A stretch of 64,000 nucleotides of DNA from Corynebacterium gottingense (GCF_003693265.1 NZ_RDRE01000004.1:113815-177814); one strand, 5' to 3'; counted from the first letter of the stretch, positions 50,645 to 60,958 are shown. Made by a program: numbers and translations. Notes: generated by a model not told the origin, from the sequence alone.

Positions 50645-51277
50645 TTAGACGAACAGCCCGAGTCCTGTTGAGTGGTAGACGGACCCAAACGGGGCGTCGA
50701 GACGCACCCAGCGCCCCGCGGTGGACACTCGCAGGTGGCGCGGGATGTCAATGGGGGCAGCAAAGCCCGGGATAAACCCCAGCGACGTGCAGGTAAAAAT
50801 CATTCGCATGGGGATCTCCACCGGGCTTGCAGACTCCGCATCGGCGGTCAGCACCGTCGAGTCCAACAGCGACTTCGGCGGCCCCATCGGCCCGGAAAAT
50901 TGGCGGGCGAGCTCTCGCCCCTTGTCGGCGAGCTGGCGCGCCACCGAAACTGGCACCTCGTCGCGCACCGTGAACCCCTCACGCGGGGGCAGCGCGCCGG
51001 GCCAGTTGGGGTCCCGCGCTGCACCAACTTCGGCGCGGCCTGCCTGCAACGCAGCCAACAGATCGCTTGCCGCAACCACTGCCCCATCGCGCGAGGCCTC
51101 GCCGCTCACCCGGCGCGACGCGATGCAGTCGAAGGGGGTGGTGACATAGACGTCGACCGCGGGGGCGCCTGCGTCGAGCGACTGGAACCGGGCCGACGCG
51201 GAGGCGTCGAGGCCGGTGGCCCGGCCGACCAGCGCTGTCAGCCCCGGAGCACCGTCCGTAATGCGGAGGGACTCCAT
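50645..51277 (-). CDS. Conserved actinobacterial hypothetical protein (Rv2474c position)
   Basis: 210 residues, no signal peptide or membrane span; ends WVRLDAPFGSVYHSTGLGLFV. Middle part has the alternating Ala/Leu/Asp of a mixed alpha/beta fold. Next to the thioesterase with no gap, as is Rv2474c/Rv2475c in M. tuberculosis. No function can be given. Confidence 0.82.
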   Translation of the reverse strand: MESLRITDGAPGLTALVGRATGLDASASARFQSLDAGAPAVDVYVTTPFDCIASRRVSGEASRDGAVVAASDLLAALQAGRAEVGAARDPNWPGALPPREGFTVRDEVPVSVARQLADKGRELARQFSGPMGPPKSLLDSTVLTADAESASPVEIPMRMIFTCTSLGFIPGFAAPIDIPRHLRVSTAGRWVRLDAPFGSVYHSTGLGLFV

Positions 51278-51748
51278 TTACTCCTCGCCAGCTTCGTCGA
51301 TGCTCGAGGCAACGCGGGTCAGGATGCCGATTTCCTTCTGGGTGATCTGTCGCGGAGACGTCGTCGCGGTGTCCACGGTGACCTGCACGGTTTCCACCAC
51401 GCAGCAGATGTGGCCTTGCGCGTCCTTAATCTCCTGGCGCGTGGTGAAGGAGGTGTTGCCCAGCCGCACAACCTCGGTGTCCACGGTGACCTCGGTCGTG
51501 TTGGGCAGCAGCGGGCGGATGTAGTCCGCGTCAACGCGGCGGACAAACACGACGAACTCGTGGCCCTGCGCCTCGAAGAACTGCTGCGCAAACGCCAGGC
51601 GCGCCTCCTGGGCGAGCTCGATGTAGGCGGAGTTGGTGACGTGGCCGTACCGGTCAAAGTCGCCCCAGCGCAGCGAAACCTTGTGAGTATGCGGGGCCCC
51701 GGCGCCGTTCGCGCTTGCGGTCTCGCCGTGTCCTGGTTGCTCAGCCAT
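51278..51748 (-). CDS. Acyl-CoA thioesterase, hotdog fold (4HBT type)
   Basis: 156 residues from the ATG at 51748, preceded by GGAG. Conserved active-site region RWGDFDRYGHVTNSAYIELAQEAR (4-hydroxybenzoyl-CoA thioesterase type, catalytic Asp). Substrate not deducible. Co-transcribed with the downstream hypothetical. Confidence 0.9.
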   Translation of the reverse strand: MAEQPGHGETASANGAGAPHTHKVSLRWGDFDRYGHVTNSAYIELAQEARLAFAQQFFEAQGHEFVVFVRRVDADYIRPLLPNTTEVTVDTEVVRLGNTSFTTRQEIKDAQGHICCVVETVQVTVDTATTSPRQITQKEIGILTRVASSIDEAGEE

Positions 51749-51873
51749 ATTCTCCACTCCAAACTTCGCGGGTATGCGGTGCACGTACTGCCGACATGCT
51801 ACCCCACAACCAACGCCCCGCCACGGAACCAGTGTGAGCTGGCCCTCGGGGCGGGGCGTGAAGCGGGAGGCCG

Positions 51874-51889
51874 GGTGGCGTCGAGAAGC
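51874..51889 (+). repeat. Dispersed short repeat, intergenic copy (GGTGGCGTCGAGAAGC)
   Basis: Same core with G at the variable position; 7 bases from the ettA stop. Confidence 0.55.
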
Positions 51890-51895
51890 GTGTGC

Positions 51896-53566
<1,671 letters not shown>

Positions 53567-53723
53567 GTGAAGTCCCCTCTTGTGAATTCGACTGCGAAAT
53601 TGGCGTAAATGCTTTCCACAGACTACATCATTTCGGGGCCTCCACATGGCCTGACTGCCTGCACCAGACCAAGCATCGCGCGCGGGGAAGCAGCGACAGA
53701 TCAGCGTTGGGTGAAGTGACGGT

Positions 53724-54377
53724 TTAGAACGGCACCCCCTCGGCGTCCGCGGAATCCGAAGAGTCTGCGGAATCTGCTGCGTTTGCGCCACCCGCGCCGC
53801 CACCGCCGGCGGCCGCGCCGACCAACACGGGCTCGCGCTCTTTGGCGCGCTTCGCGTGCCCGATGGCGTCTTCCTCGCTCATCAGCCGGTCAGTAACGTC
53901 CCCGCGACTGTCGCGCGTCAGTTCCTCCGTTGTCTTCGCCCGAAGCGGTTCCTGCCCGGCCAGCGTGTTGCCAACGGGCTCGCTACGCACCGAGCTGACC
54001 TGGTGGCGGGCCAGGTCGAACGCAACTTGGGTCGCCTTCAGCACGATCTTTGAGCGCTTGAGCTTCTCCTGCTCGGCACCCTCCGGCGCGTCAACCAGCC
54101 ACGTTTCCGTCACCAACTTGCCGCAGACGGAAACCGGTAGTCCCCGCTTCAGCGACGCCGCCACGTTGGTGGCGAGCTGCCCCCAGCATTCGACATCGAT
54201 ATACAGCTGATCCACATCCTCCCACAGCACCTTCCCGGAGGAATCCTTTTCCTCCGTCGGGCGACGGCGCGAGGTGGCGAGGCGAAATTTGCACAGCACC
54301 GAATCGGTGTCCTTAAACACGCGGAGGTCTGGGTTATCAATCAGGTTGCCGTGGATGTGAGTGTGCAAGTGGCTCAT
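53724..54377 (-). CDS. Single-stranded DNA-binding protein paralogue (Rv2478c position)
   Basis: 217 residues from the ATG at 54377. OB fold about 1-115 (HIHGNLIDNPDLR, CWGQLATNVAASLKRG, VSVCGKLVTETW), then a linker and a Gly/Ala/Ser/Asp tail ending ADAEGVPF. The tail lacks the strict DDDIPF ending of primary SSB, which fits the second SSB of mycobacteria. The neighbour order (thioesterase, ettA, ssb) is as in Rv2475c-Rv2478c. Confidence 0.9.
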   Translation of the reverse strand: MSHLHTHIHGNLIDNPDLRVFKDTDSVLCKFRLATSRRRPTEEKDSSGKVLWEDVDQLYIDVECWGQLATNVAASLKRGLPVSVCGKLVTETWLVDAPEGAEQEKLKRSKIVLKATQVAFDLARHQVSSVRSEPVGNTLAGQEPLRAKTTEELTRDSRGDVTDRLMSEEDAIGHAKRAKEREPVLVGAAAGGGGAGGANAADSADSSDSADAEGVPF

Positions 54378-54424
54378 GGGAGAGCCACCCCCTTTCCTAA
54401 ACTTTGACGTTTGTTTCGTGCAAC

Positions 54425-54439
54425 GGGGCGTCGACAAGC
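54425..54439 (+). repeat. Dispersed short repeat, intergenic copy (GGGGCGTCGACAAGC)
   Basis: 48-62 bases upstream of the ssb paralogue start. Confidence 0.55.
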
Positions 54440-54517
54440 GTTTGCTCCGTTACGAGCATTTTTACACGAAACGTACGAAATAGAAAGGGGTGGCGCAAAA
54501 ATAGCGCAAAACGGCAG

Positions 54518-56509
54518 CTAGCGGCGGTTGTATTGCGCGAGCATCTCGTTGTATTGGCGCCATTCCTCGTCGTCTGTTTCTTCTGCCTTGCGGTCGGATT
54601 CGATCGCCTCCCGGTTGTCCTCCGCAAACCACGCGCGGAACAGCTGCGCAAACACGATGACCAGCGGGAACGAGCCGGCCGCCCAGCCGATACCGCCGCC
54701 CACCTTTTGATCATCAAGCAGGTCCGGATCCCACGGAAGCTGGAGCGACTGGTAGAAATCCTCGCCCAGCACGAAGTTGAGCTGCATCAGGTACACGCCC
54801 ATAAAGAGGTGGAACGGCATGGCGATCCACAGCCACGCCAGGCGGACTTTCGCCGAGTGACGCGCGGGCAGCTCGTCCGGCCCAATGAGCTCCCAGAAGT
54901 AGAAGTAGCCGGAAACAAGGAACACGGCGTTCATGATCACGTGGCCCGCGTGCTCCGAGATCATCAGCTCATACAGCGAGGGGAAGACGTACATGACGTA
55001 GAAGAGCACGAGGAACTGCACCGCGGACACCGGCGGGTAGGTGATCACGCGGACGAAGCGCGAGTGCTGGAAGCTCTCCGCCCACAGGCGCGGGTTGAAC
55101 TCGCCGGCCGGGTAGGCCTCGCGGACCAGCGTGAGCGGCGCGCCGAGCACGAAGAAGACGGGAGCGCCCATCGAAAGGATCATGTGCACTGTCATGTGCG
55201 TGGAGTACGCGGCCGCCATGTGCATCCCCAGCCCGGAGCTCAGCGTGACCACCACCGTGGCGCAGCCGAGCAGCCACCACGCCGTGCGAGACGCGCGCCA
55301 TCCGGACACGCGGCGCACCAGGTGCAGGTAGTACACGGCAAGCAGCAGCGCGATGACGCTGTACAGCAGCTCCGGGCGCCACTGCGTCAGCCAGTTGCCC
55401 CACGTGAGCGGCTCGGCAAGGTTGTAGCCCAGCGCCACCTGCATCGCAGTCAGGTCCGGGTCCAGCGGCGGCGGGGGTGGGGTGCGCCCGAGTGTGACCG
55501 ACAGGCCCGCAATTGCCGCCATGACCACGACCTCCACGAGGGCGAAGCGGGTGAACGCGCCGGGGCGCGAACCCAGCTGCGGCAGCGTGAGCTGGCGGTG
55601 CGCATATCCCATCAGGCCGAGCACGAGGATGCCCGCAAACTTGATCACTAGCACCCAGCCGTAGGCGTAATCGAGTAAGTCGGACAGCCGCACCCGAATC
55701 AGCGCGTTGGTCAGCCCAGATACCAGCATGACCAGCAGCGCGAACAGGGCAACCGCGGAATACCGCCGCGCCGCCGCCTCCAGGTTGGGGCCCAGCCTGC
55801 GGCCGTGCGCCACCAGCGCCATCAGACCGCCGACCCAGATGAGCATGAACGCCAGGTGCCAGATCAGCGAGTTCGTGCCAAAGTCGTGGCTTCCGCCCGA
55901 CGCCGAGTGGCCCGTCAGCGCCAGTGGCATTATCGACGCCAACGCACCCCCACACAGCGCCACCTGGGAGAACCAGCTGCGCGCCAGGAGTCCGCACACG
56001 CCAACGACCGCGGCGATGATGGCGGTGACCAGCCACACCTTCGCGTCGGCCACCTGCTCCAGCGCGACGGACCAGGCACTGAGCTGGAAGACGACCTCCC
56101 CGAGCGGTTCGCCGGAGACGTCGGAAAGCACGAGCGGAATCATCGTCAACCCGACAAGCGCGATGCCAAGCTGCGCCCAGCCGCCGGTCCGCGACGCGAT
56201 GATCCCGTCGACGGTGAGCTGCGCGCCGTTCAGATCCGCGCCCTCGCCGCGCCGCGTCGGCGGGATCAGCCACGCGGTGAGGAAGAACGACCCCACCGAC
56301 AGCGCAAACAGCAGCCAGGCGACGCCGCGCAACGCGGGCAGGCCGGCAGTGGTCAGCGCACCGGGATCAGGGATGCCGAGCGCGCTTAACGACGCCCCCG
56401 CGAACGATTGCGCCACCGCACCCGCCACCACCGCGGCGATCACGCAGACTGCAACGTACACCGGCCAGGCGGGCCGCACTGCCCGCTTGTGAACTCCCGC
56501 TTCAGACAT
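54518..56509 (-). CDS. Fused copper resistance D / cytochrome c oxidase assembly membrane protein
   Basis: 663 residues with about 14 hydrophobic segments. Residues 1-330 look like CopD (copper import, WHLAFMLIWVGGLMAL with membrane His), residues 350-640 like the CtaG/caa3 assembly domain (HMAAAYSTHMTVHMILSMGAP, ISEHAGHVIMNAVF, with metal-binding His/Met). Supplies Cu to the aa3 oxidase in actinobacteria. Single gene, end overlaps no neighbour. Confidence 0.9.
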   Translation of the reverse strand: MSEAGVHKRAVRPAWPVYVAVCVIAAVVAGAVAQSFAGASLSALGIPDPGALTTAGLPALRGVAWLLFALSVGSFFLTAWLIPPTRRGEGADLNGAQLTVDGIIASRTGGWAQLGIALVGLTMIPLVLSDVSGEPLGEVVFQLSAWSVALEQVADAKVWLVTAIIAAVVGVCGLLARSWFSQVALCGGALASIMPLALTGHSASGGSHDFGTNSLIWHLAFMLIWVGGLMALVAHGRRLGPNLEAAARRYSAVALFALLVMLVSGLTNALIRVRLSDLLDYAYGWVLVIKFAGILVLGLMGYAHRQLTLPQLGSRPGAFTRFALVEVVVMAAIAGLSVTLGRTPPPPPLDPDLTAMQVALGYNLAEPLTWGNWLTQWRPELLYSVIALLLAVYYLHLVRRVSGWRASRTAWWLLGCATVVVTLSSGLGMHMAAAYSTHMTVHMILSMGAPVFFVLGAPLTLVREAYPAGEFNPRLWAESFQHSRFVRVITYPPVSAVQFLVLFYVMYVFPSLYELMISEHAGHVIMNAVFLVSGYFYFWELIGPDELPARHSAKVRLAWLWIAMPFHLFMGVYLMQLNFVLGEDFYQSLQLPWDPDLLDDQKVGGGIGWAAGSFPLVIVFAQLFRAWFAEDNREAIESDRKAEETDDEEWRQYNEMLAQYNRR

Positions 56510-56558
56510 GCCCCCTACCCTACTTTTGATTGATTGGGGTGCCTAACTGGCCTTGCGC

Positions 56559-56564
56559 TACAAT
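56559..56564 (+). promoter_or_regulatory. -10 element for tRNA-Arg
   Basis: TACAAT in the context GCGCTACAATAAG, 49 bases upstream of the tRNA; the -35 is not clear. A 7-pair GC hairpin (56581-56587 with 56594-56600) lies between. Confidence 0.45.
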
Positions 56565-56613
56565 AAGCGGGCTACACGGAGCGCCCGGGCGTACGGGCGC
56601 CCTCGTGAGCGCT

Positions 56614-56687
56614 GCCCCCATAGCTCAGTGGATTAGAGCATCCGGTTTCTACCCGGCTGGTCGCGGGTTCGAGTCCTGCTGGGGGCG
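56614..56687 (+). tRNA. tRNA-Arg (anticodon TCT)
   Basis: Acceptor GCCCCCA/TGGGGGC, D arm GCTC-GAGC, anticodon loop TTTCTAC giving TCT, T loop TTCGAGT. The first base pair of the anticodon stem is a T-C mismatch. No encoded CCA. Followed by CTTTTT. Confidence 0.95.
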
Positions 56688-56712
56688 CTTTTTGTTGGGG
56701 TGAAAACCACTG

Positions 56713-57261
56713 CTAGGAGGAGTTTCGGCGCTTCCGTCGCAGCATGTCCACCGCCACCGCGGTGCCGAGGATTGCCGCATGCTGACGCTGGTCCAGGCCC
56801 GGCTGGAAACTAATCCGGTACGAGGTCTTGCCCATAAACGCGCGCCCCATGCCCGTGTACTCTGCATTAATGCTCGCGATCGGCTGCCCGTTGCTGGTCA
56901 GGTCAAAGTTGAGGGCGAGCAGCTTGCCATCAATCTGCACGCCGGGAAAGCCGGCGATCTCCAGGTCAAGCTTGGTGCGCAGCAGGGAAAACTTGCTGCG
57001 CAGTGTAGCGAGCACCATGTCGGGCTCCGCCAGGCGCACCTCGTAGGAGTCCCGGAGGAAATTCGCCGGGTCGGTCACGCCAAGCACGAGGGTGCCTTGG
57101 GCGTCGCGCACCTCCACCCCGCGCGAGCCACGGAACATATCGGCGAGCTGCAGCGTTTGCCTCGCTGTGCCGACGAGCTGGCCCTGCCCGTCGGTGATTT
57201 CAAATTCGTCGGTACCAAGTGCCTTGGTCTGGCTGAAAATCAGTTCATCTCGATCAAGCAT
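56713..57261 (-). CDS. LURP-one-related / scramblase-like protein
   Basis: 182 residues, full length for the family. Beta-rich with a short hydrophobic end (AAILGTAVAVDML): LIFSQTKALGTDEFEITDGQG, RSKFSLLRTKLDLEI, AEYTGMGRAFMGKTSYRISF (LOR-domain features). Starts 9 bases after the frameshifted small ORF. Function in bacteria is not known; a membrane-associated role is inferred. Confidence 0.8.
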   Translation of the reverse strand: MLDRDELIFSQTKALGTDEFEITDGQGQLVGTARQTLQLADMFRGSRGVEVRDAQGTLVLGVTDPANFLRDSYEVRLAEPDMVLATLRSKFSLLRTKLDLEIAGFPGVQIDGKLLALNFDLTSNGQPIASINAEYTGMGRAFMGKTSYRISFQPGLDQRQHAAILGTAVAVDMLRRKRRNSS

Positions 57262-57270
57262 GACGCCAGG

Positions 57271-57521
57271 CTACCGCCACGGCAGCCACCACGCTTTCCG
57301 ATGCGGCGGCGCGTGCCGCGTCTCAGGCTTCTCTTCGTCGACCTCCGGAGTCGCCTCAGGCTTCTCGACGACTACGTCTTCCCGGTCTTCCCTTAGCTCG
57401 TGGGCCCGTGGTACTCCTCCGCTTCCGACGCATCCGGTGCGTCAGGTGCTTCTACCAGCTCGGCGTCAGTGCCGTCGGTGGCGTCGGCGGCGTCAGCGCC
57501 GTCAGTGACGTCACGCCGCAC
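57271..57521 (-). pseudogene. Frameshifted small acidic ORF between Roadblock gene and LURP-one gene
   Basis: On the minus strand a GTG at 57521, six bases after the Roadblock stop, opens a 42-residue frame to a TAA at 57393, rich in Asp/Ala/Glu. A shift of one base into another frame then gives an acidic Pro/Glu/Val stretch (VVVEKPEATPEVDEEKPE) ending in RKAWWLPWR before a TAG at 57271-57273. That second frame has no usable start codon. The two parts read as one protein of about 80 residues with a -1 frameshift near 57390. No classical slippery heptamer is visible. A sequencing error, a real inactivation or an unusual shift are all possible. Confidence 0.45.
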
Positions 57522-57527
57522 TTGCGT

Positions 57528-57902
57528 TCATGCCAGGCCGAACTTCTTCACGTTCGCGTTCACGGCCGTACGCAGGAGCGCCAGGTTGGTCCGGGAGGAG
57601 TCGACTGCCACGTAGATGAACAAGTCATTTTCCAGAATCTTGATCAAGTGGAACTGGTCGGTCAGGGTAAGCAGCATGTCCTGCAGGCCACCCTGGATGC
57701 CCAGCGCCTCCATGGTCTTGAACTTGGCCTTCACCATCTCAGAGTTGTACGCAGCCGCGATGTCCAGGTCGAAGTCCGGGTAACGGGAGGTGGACACCAG
57801 GGACATACCGGTGTTGATGTCGACGACAGATGCGCCAATGAAGCCGCTGAGGTCCTCAGAGACGGCGTTGAGGAAGTTGTTGAGATTCTCCTGCTGGGAC
57901 AT
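57528..57902 (-). CDS. Roadblock/LC7-domain protein
   Basis: 124 residues from the ATG at 57902 with AAGGA seven bases upstream. Small alpha/beta protein of the MglB/Roadblock type: FLNAVSEDLSGFIGASVVDINTG and FIYVAVDSSRTNLALLR. Such proteins regulate or scaffold Ras-like GTPases. Divergent, with a 182-base gap, to a GTPase and a second Roadblock gene. Confidence 0.85.
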   Translation of the reverse strand: MSQQENLNNFLNAVSEDLSGFIGASVVDINTGMSLVSTSRYPDFDLDIAAAYNSEMVKAKFKTMEALGIQGGLQDMLLTLTDQFHLIKILENDLFIYVAVDSSRTNLALLRTAVNANVKKFGLA

Positions 57903-58016
57903 TCGATTCCTTTTCGTATTCTCGTGTAATTGCTGGTCACGGCGCACAGGTACGCGCCCGTTTGGGACGGTGGAAGTGCACGCTGGCCCGGATTGCCACC
58001 ACAGAATACCGCAATA

Positions 58017-58046
58017 TTAGACAAATGGAAAGAAAAGTCTGATAAT
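58017..58046 (+). promoter_or_regulatory. Promoter of the GTPase-Roadblock genes
   Basis: TTAGAC (58017-58022), 18-base spacer, GATAAT (58041-58046) with a preceding TGN-like T; start about 58053. Confidence 0.45.
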
Positions 58047-58084
58047 TTGGGTGTCACTCCCCAAACTGAACCTGAGGAAATGAT

Positions 58085-58735
58085 ATGACCCAAACGCCCG
58101 CCACTGGGCGGCGCCACGGAAAGGCCGAGGACATCACCGCCGATGACCTGGACCCGCACCTGACAATGCCCTCGGACGCCATCATTGGCGCGTACTCAGA
58201 TTCCGAGGTCGTCTTCGTCGGCCCGGTTGGGGTTGGCAAGACGACGGGAGTCGCGACCATCTCGACGGTGACGCCCATCAATACTGAGGCGCACGCCAAC
58301 GCTTCCGACGACTTCATCGCGCAGACCAAGACAACGACCACCGTGGGGATCGACTTCGGCGTCTGGGACCGCGCCGACACCACGCGCGTGGCCGTCTTCG
58401 GCACCGCGGGCCAAGACCAGTTTGATGATGCGCGCACCCCCGCCCGCAACCCGGCCGCGGCGCTCGTGGTCTGGCTCTTCGGGCTCCCGCAGCTCCTGGA
58501 ACAGCAAGTCGTGCACTGGCTGGAGACCATCGGGAGTTTGGACGCCTATCACCGCACCACCTTCGCGGTGAACTTCATCGATCCGGATGGGCCTGACCCG
58601 CTCCCGGTCCTGCGCGATTTCCTTTCCACGGCCGGCCACTCCGACATTCCCGTGGTGGCGGCCGACCCGCGCGCGCACGACGACGTGGCGCGCGTTATTG
58701 ACCTCGCCCTGACCAGACTGGAGGATTACCTGTGA
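58085..58735 (+). CDS. Conservon-type GTPase / ATP-GTP-binding protein
   Basis: 216 residues with GAGGAAA upstream. P-loop GPVGVGKTT (46-54), a TTTTVGIDFG switch 1, GTAGQDQFDD switch 2 (106-115). The guanine-specificity motif is changed (VNFIDPDG about 162-169 instead of NKxD). Belongs to the CvnD/MglA-like GTPases of actinobacteria, which work with Roadblock proteins. Overlaps the next gene by four bases. Confidence 0.85.
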   Translation: MTQTPATGRRHGKAEDITADDLDPHLTMPSDAIIGAYSDSEVVFVGPVGVGKTTGVATISTVTPINTEAHANASDDFIAQTKTTTTVGIDFGVWDRADTTRVAVFGTAGQDQFDDARTPARNPAAALVVWLFGLPQLLEQQVVHWLETIGSLDAYHRTTFAVNFIDPDGPDPLPVLRDFLSTAGHSDIPVVAADPRAHDDVARVIDLALTRLEDYL

Positions 58736-59289
58736 CCGCGACGCTTGAAAACACGACGACCACGCCGGCCACAGACGGCCTGGAGGACGGATTGTCGGAA
58801 GCCATGAAGGATGACGTCAAAGCTCAGATTGGGCGCCACCGCCGGGTGCGCGGCACCGATTTCGCCACGAACGACCTGGCCGCCGCTGCTCTGCCATACA
58901 TGTCGCGCATGCGCCACCAGGTACCGGGAATCTACGCAGTCGTCCTCGGCACCGGCGACGGCACCCACGTCTGCTCGATCGGCCTCGGCGACGCGCTCGA
59001 CGCCGCCCGGATCAGCGCCCTAAACTCATCGATGTTTGGCACCGCCGGGGCGCAGGCCGCGATTGTGGACCCCTCCCGCGACCCCAATGAGGCGAAAGGC
59101 GAAGGACGCGACGCAATCGTTAGCGTATCGCTGCCAAACGACGAGGTCATCGCACTGGCAAAAGTGGCGCACCCGCCCGTCGGCCACCTGGTCCTGGCTG
59201 TTTTTGCCCGCGATGTACAGCTGGGCATGGTGGTCCACCACGCGCGCACCTCCGCGCAGGCGCTCTCGGAGTGGCTGGACGAGGAGTAA
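58732..59289 (+). CDS. Second Roadblock/LC7-like protein, with N-terminal extension
   Basis: 185 residues from a GTG that overlaps the GTPase stop (GTGA). Roadblock-like core about 60-170 (VVLGTGDGTHVCSIG, GHLVLAVFARDVQLGMVVHHAR). An acidic N-terminus (TTTTPATDGLEDG) precedes. Likely partners the GTPase. The match to Roadblock is weaker than for the first gene. Confidence 0.75.
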   Translation: MTATLENTTTTPATDGLEDGLSEAMKDDVKAQIGRHRRVRGTDFATNDLAAAALPYMSRMRHQVPGIYAVVLGTGDGTHVCSIGLGDALDAARISALNSSMFGTAGAQAAIVDPSRDPNEAKGEGRDAIVSVSLPNDEVIALAKVAHPPVGHLVLAVFARDVQLGMVVHHARTSAQALSEWLDEE

Positions 59290-59295
59290 TCCCGC

Positions 59296-59323
59296 TTGAC
59301 GATGCCCCGCATTCTGATACACT
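59296..59323 (+). promoter_or_regulatory. Promoter for the membrane protein / winged-helix pair
   Basis: TTGACG (59296-59301), 16-base spacer, TACACT (59318-59323); the start point falls at the ATG 59331, so leaderless. Confidence 0.5.
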
Positions 59324-59330
59324 TTCCACC

Positions 59331-59813
59331 ATGGAAAACATGGAGATGCAGGGTCGGCAAACTACGACAAATCAGCACGCCAGAGACAGAGACAAGGACA
59401 CAGCCGCCTCCGCCCGCGAAGCACTCGAGGCCATCCGCAGCACCGAAGCGCGCACCAAGGCATCCCAACCCGTGCCGTGGCTGAGCATCGTGGCGACCAG
59501 CCTCTGTTTCGGCGCCGGCATGTACTTCACCCTCGTTGGGCACGCCTGGGGCCTGCTCATCCTCCTCGCTGGTGTGGTGGGCATCATCTGGATCGAGCTT
59601 TCCGCCAAACGCGGGGTGCGCACCGCGATGAAGCAAGAGGTCCGCGAGGATCCGAAGCTCAATTGGAAAGCTGTCGTCATTCCTCTGCTCGCATACCCCC
59701 TCATGACGCTCGCTGAAGGAATCGGCACAGTGGCCTGTGCCATCGTCGCGGCAGCCACAACAATTGGCATGATCGCCGCCTACGGCCTGACCTGGAACAA
59801 GTACCATGACTAA
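59331..59813 (+). CDS. Membrane protein paired with a winged-helix regulator
   Basis: 160 residues from the ATG at 59331, no ribosome binding site. A hydrophilic N-terminus (about 45 residues) precedes hydrophobic segments about 47-63, 68-88, 115-150. Unknown function. Overlaps the next gene by 8 bases. Membrane protein / winged-helix pairs of this type are often self-regulated or ABC-related units, but that is inference. Confidence 0.75.
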   Translation: MENMEMQGRQTTTNQHARDRDKDTAASAREALEAIRSTEARTKASQPVPWLSIVATSLCFGAGMYFTLVGHAWGLLILLAGVVGIIWIELSAKRGVRTAMKQEVREDPKLNWKAVVIPLLAYPLMTLAEGIGTVACAIVAAATTIGMIAAYGLTWNKYHD

Positions 59814-60132
59814 CCCCGTCATCCACCCCATCAACCGTTTGAAGATTTGCGCGGCGCTCAACGCCGGCGGCGCCATCGAAGGCGAGACGCGCTACGAAAT
59901 GCGCTTCAGCACGCTTCGTAACGCCACCCAGCTTTCCGACGCCACGCTATCCAAACAACTCAACGCCCTGGAGGAAGCCGGTTTTGTGACCCGGTTCCGC
60001 GAGTACGGCTCGACACGGGCGAAGGACACGGTGTGGGTCACGCTCACCAGGGAGGGGCGCGAAGCCTTCCAGGCGCACATGGAGGCGTTGGAGGCGCTGG
60101 CGAGGGGTGAGGTGGGCGTCGAGAAGCACTAG
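59806..60132 (+). CDS. Winged-helix DNA-binding regulator (MarR/HTH_34-like)
   Basis: 108 residues: INRLKICAALNAGG, a helix-turn-helix region LRNATQLSDATLSKQLNALEEAGFV and a wing TVWVTLTREGREAFQAHMEAL. Small single-domain transcription factor; target unknown, possibly its own transcript. Its last codons include a copy of the short repeat. Confidence 0.82.
   Translation: MTNPVIHPINRLKICAALNAGGAIEGETRYEMRFSTLRNATQLSDATLSKQLNALEEAGFVTRFREYGSTRAKDTVWVTLTREGREAFQAHMEALEALARGEVGVEKH
60111..60127 (+). repeat. Dispersed short repeat (GGTGGGCGTCGAGAAGC) at the end of the winged-helix gene
   Basis: Variant with one extra G; 25 bases upstream of the cmrA start. Confidence 0.5.
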
Positions 60133-60151
60133 CCCAGGTACCCTGTAGACT

Positions 60152-60958
60152 ATGACTTTTCCAGCCCCCGAAATTGACTCTTATGCCCTGGTGACCGGCG
60201 CGTCACAGGGCATTGGCGAGGCGGTGGCGCGCGACCTCGCCGCCGCCGGCTACAACCTGATCATCGTCGCCCGTCGCGAAAACGTGCTCATGGAGCTCGC
60301 CCACGAACTGAGCGACGCGCACGGCGTCAACGTTGAGGTCGTGGCCGCCGACTTGGCCAAGGAGCGCGACGTGGACGCGCTGCTCGCGCACATTGCGACG
60401 CGCAAGGTGACGCTATGCGTGAACTCGGCGGGCATCGCCAGCTTCGGCCCATTCATGCGCCAGGACTGGGGCTACGAGACGAACCAGTACAACCTGAACT
60501 CCACCGCCGTGTTCCGCATCACCAAGGCTGTGCTGGACCAGATGGTGCCGCGGGGCGAGGGGGCGCTGTGCAACGTCGGCTCGGCAGCAGGCAACATCCC
60601 CATTCCCAACAACGCCACCTACGTGTTCACCAAGGCTGGTGTGAACGCGTTTACCGAGGCCCTGCACTTCGAGCTCAAAGATTCGGGCGTGCACTGCACC
60701 CTGCTTGCACCGGGCCCCGTGCGCGACGCGTACATTCCGGAAGAGGAGCAGTCCATCGTGGACAAGGTCGTACCGGATTTCCTGTGGACCACCTACGACT
60801 CGTGCGCCCGCGACACGCTGCGGGCCATGCGCGCAAACAAGCGCCGCGTGGTCCCCGGCCCGCTGTCCAAGGCGATGGACGTGGTTTCCACCTACGGGCC
60901 GCGCGGCGTGATCGCCCCGCTCGTAGGCAGCTTTTACGCAAAGATGGGAGAAGAGTAA
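60152..60958 (+). CDS. cmrA: SDR-family reductase, CmrA/Rv2509 type
   Basis: 268 residues. NAD(P) loop TGASQGIG (15-22), catalytic Ser 144 (NVGSAAG), Tyr 157 and Lys 161 (TYVFTKAG). Position directly upstream of orn matches Rv2509-orn and the C. glutamicum CmrA locus; CmrA reduces the beta-keto group of newly made mycolate. Assignment rests on family plus synteny. A mycolate-containing envelope is therefore likely in this organism. Confidence 0.82.
   Translation: MTFPAPEIDSYALVTGASQGIGEAVARDLAAAGYNLIIVARRENVLMELAHELSDAHGVNVEVVAADLAKERDVDALLAHIATRKVTLCVNSAGIASFGPFMRQDWGYETNQYNLNSTAVFRITKAVLDQMVPRGEGALCNVGSAAGNIPIPNNATYVFTKAGVNAFTEALHFELKDSGVHCTLLAPGPVRDAYIPEEEQSIVDKVVPDFLWTTYDSCARDTLRAMRANKRRVVPGPLSKAMDVVSTYGPRGVIAPLVGSFYAKMGEE

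Noticed and set aside
54404..55651. Plus-strand open frame of 415 codons
   Set aside because: Antisense to the CopD/CtaG gene, Arg/His-rich.
57408..57929. Plus-strand open frame of 173 codons
   Set aside because: Antisense to the Roadblock gene; the acidic minus-strand frames are more protein-like.
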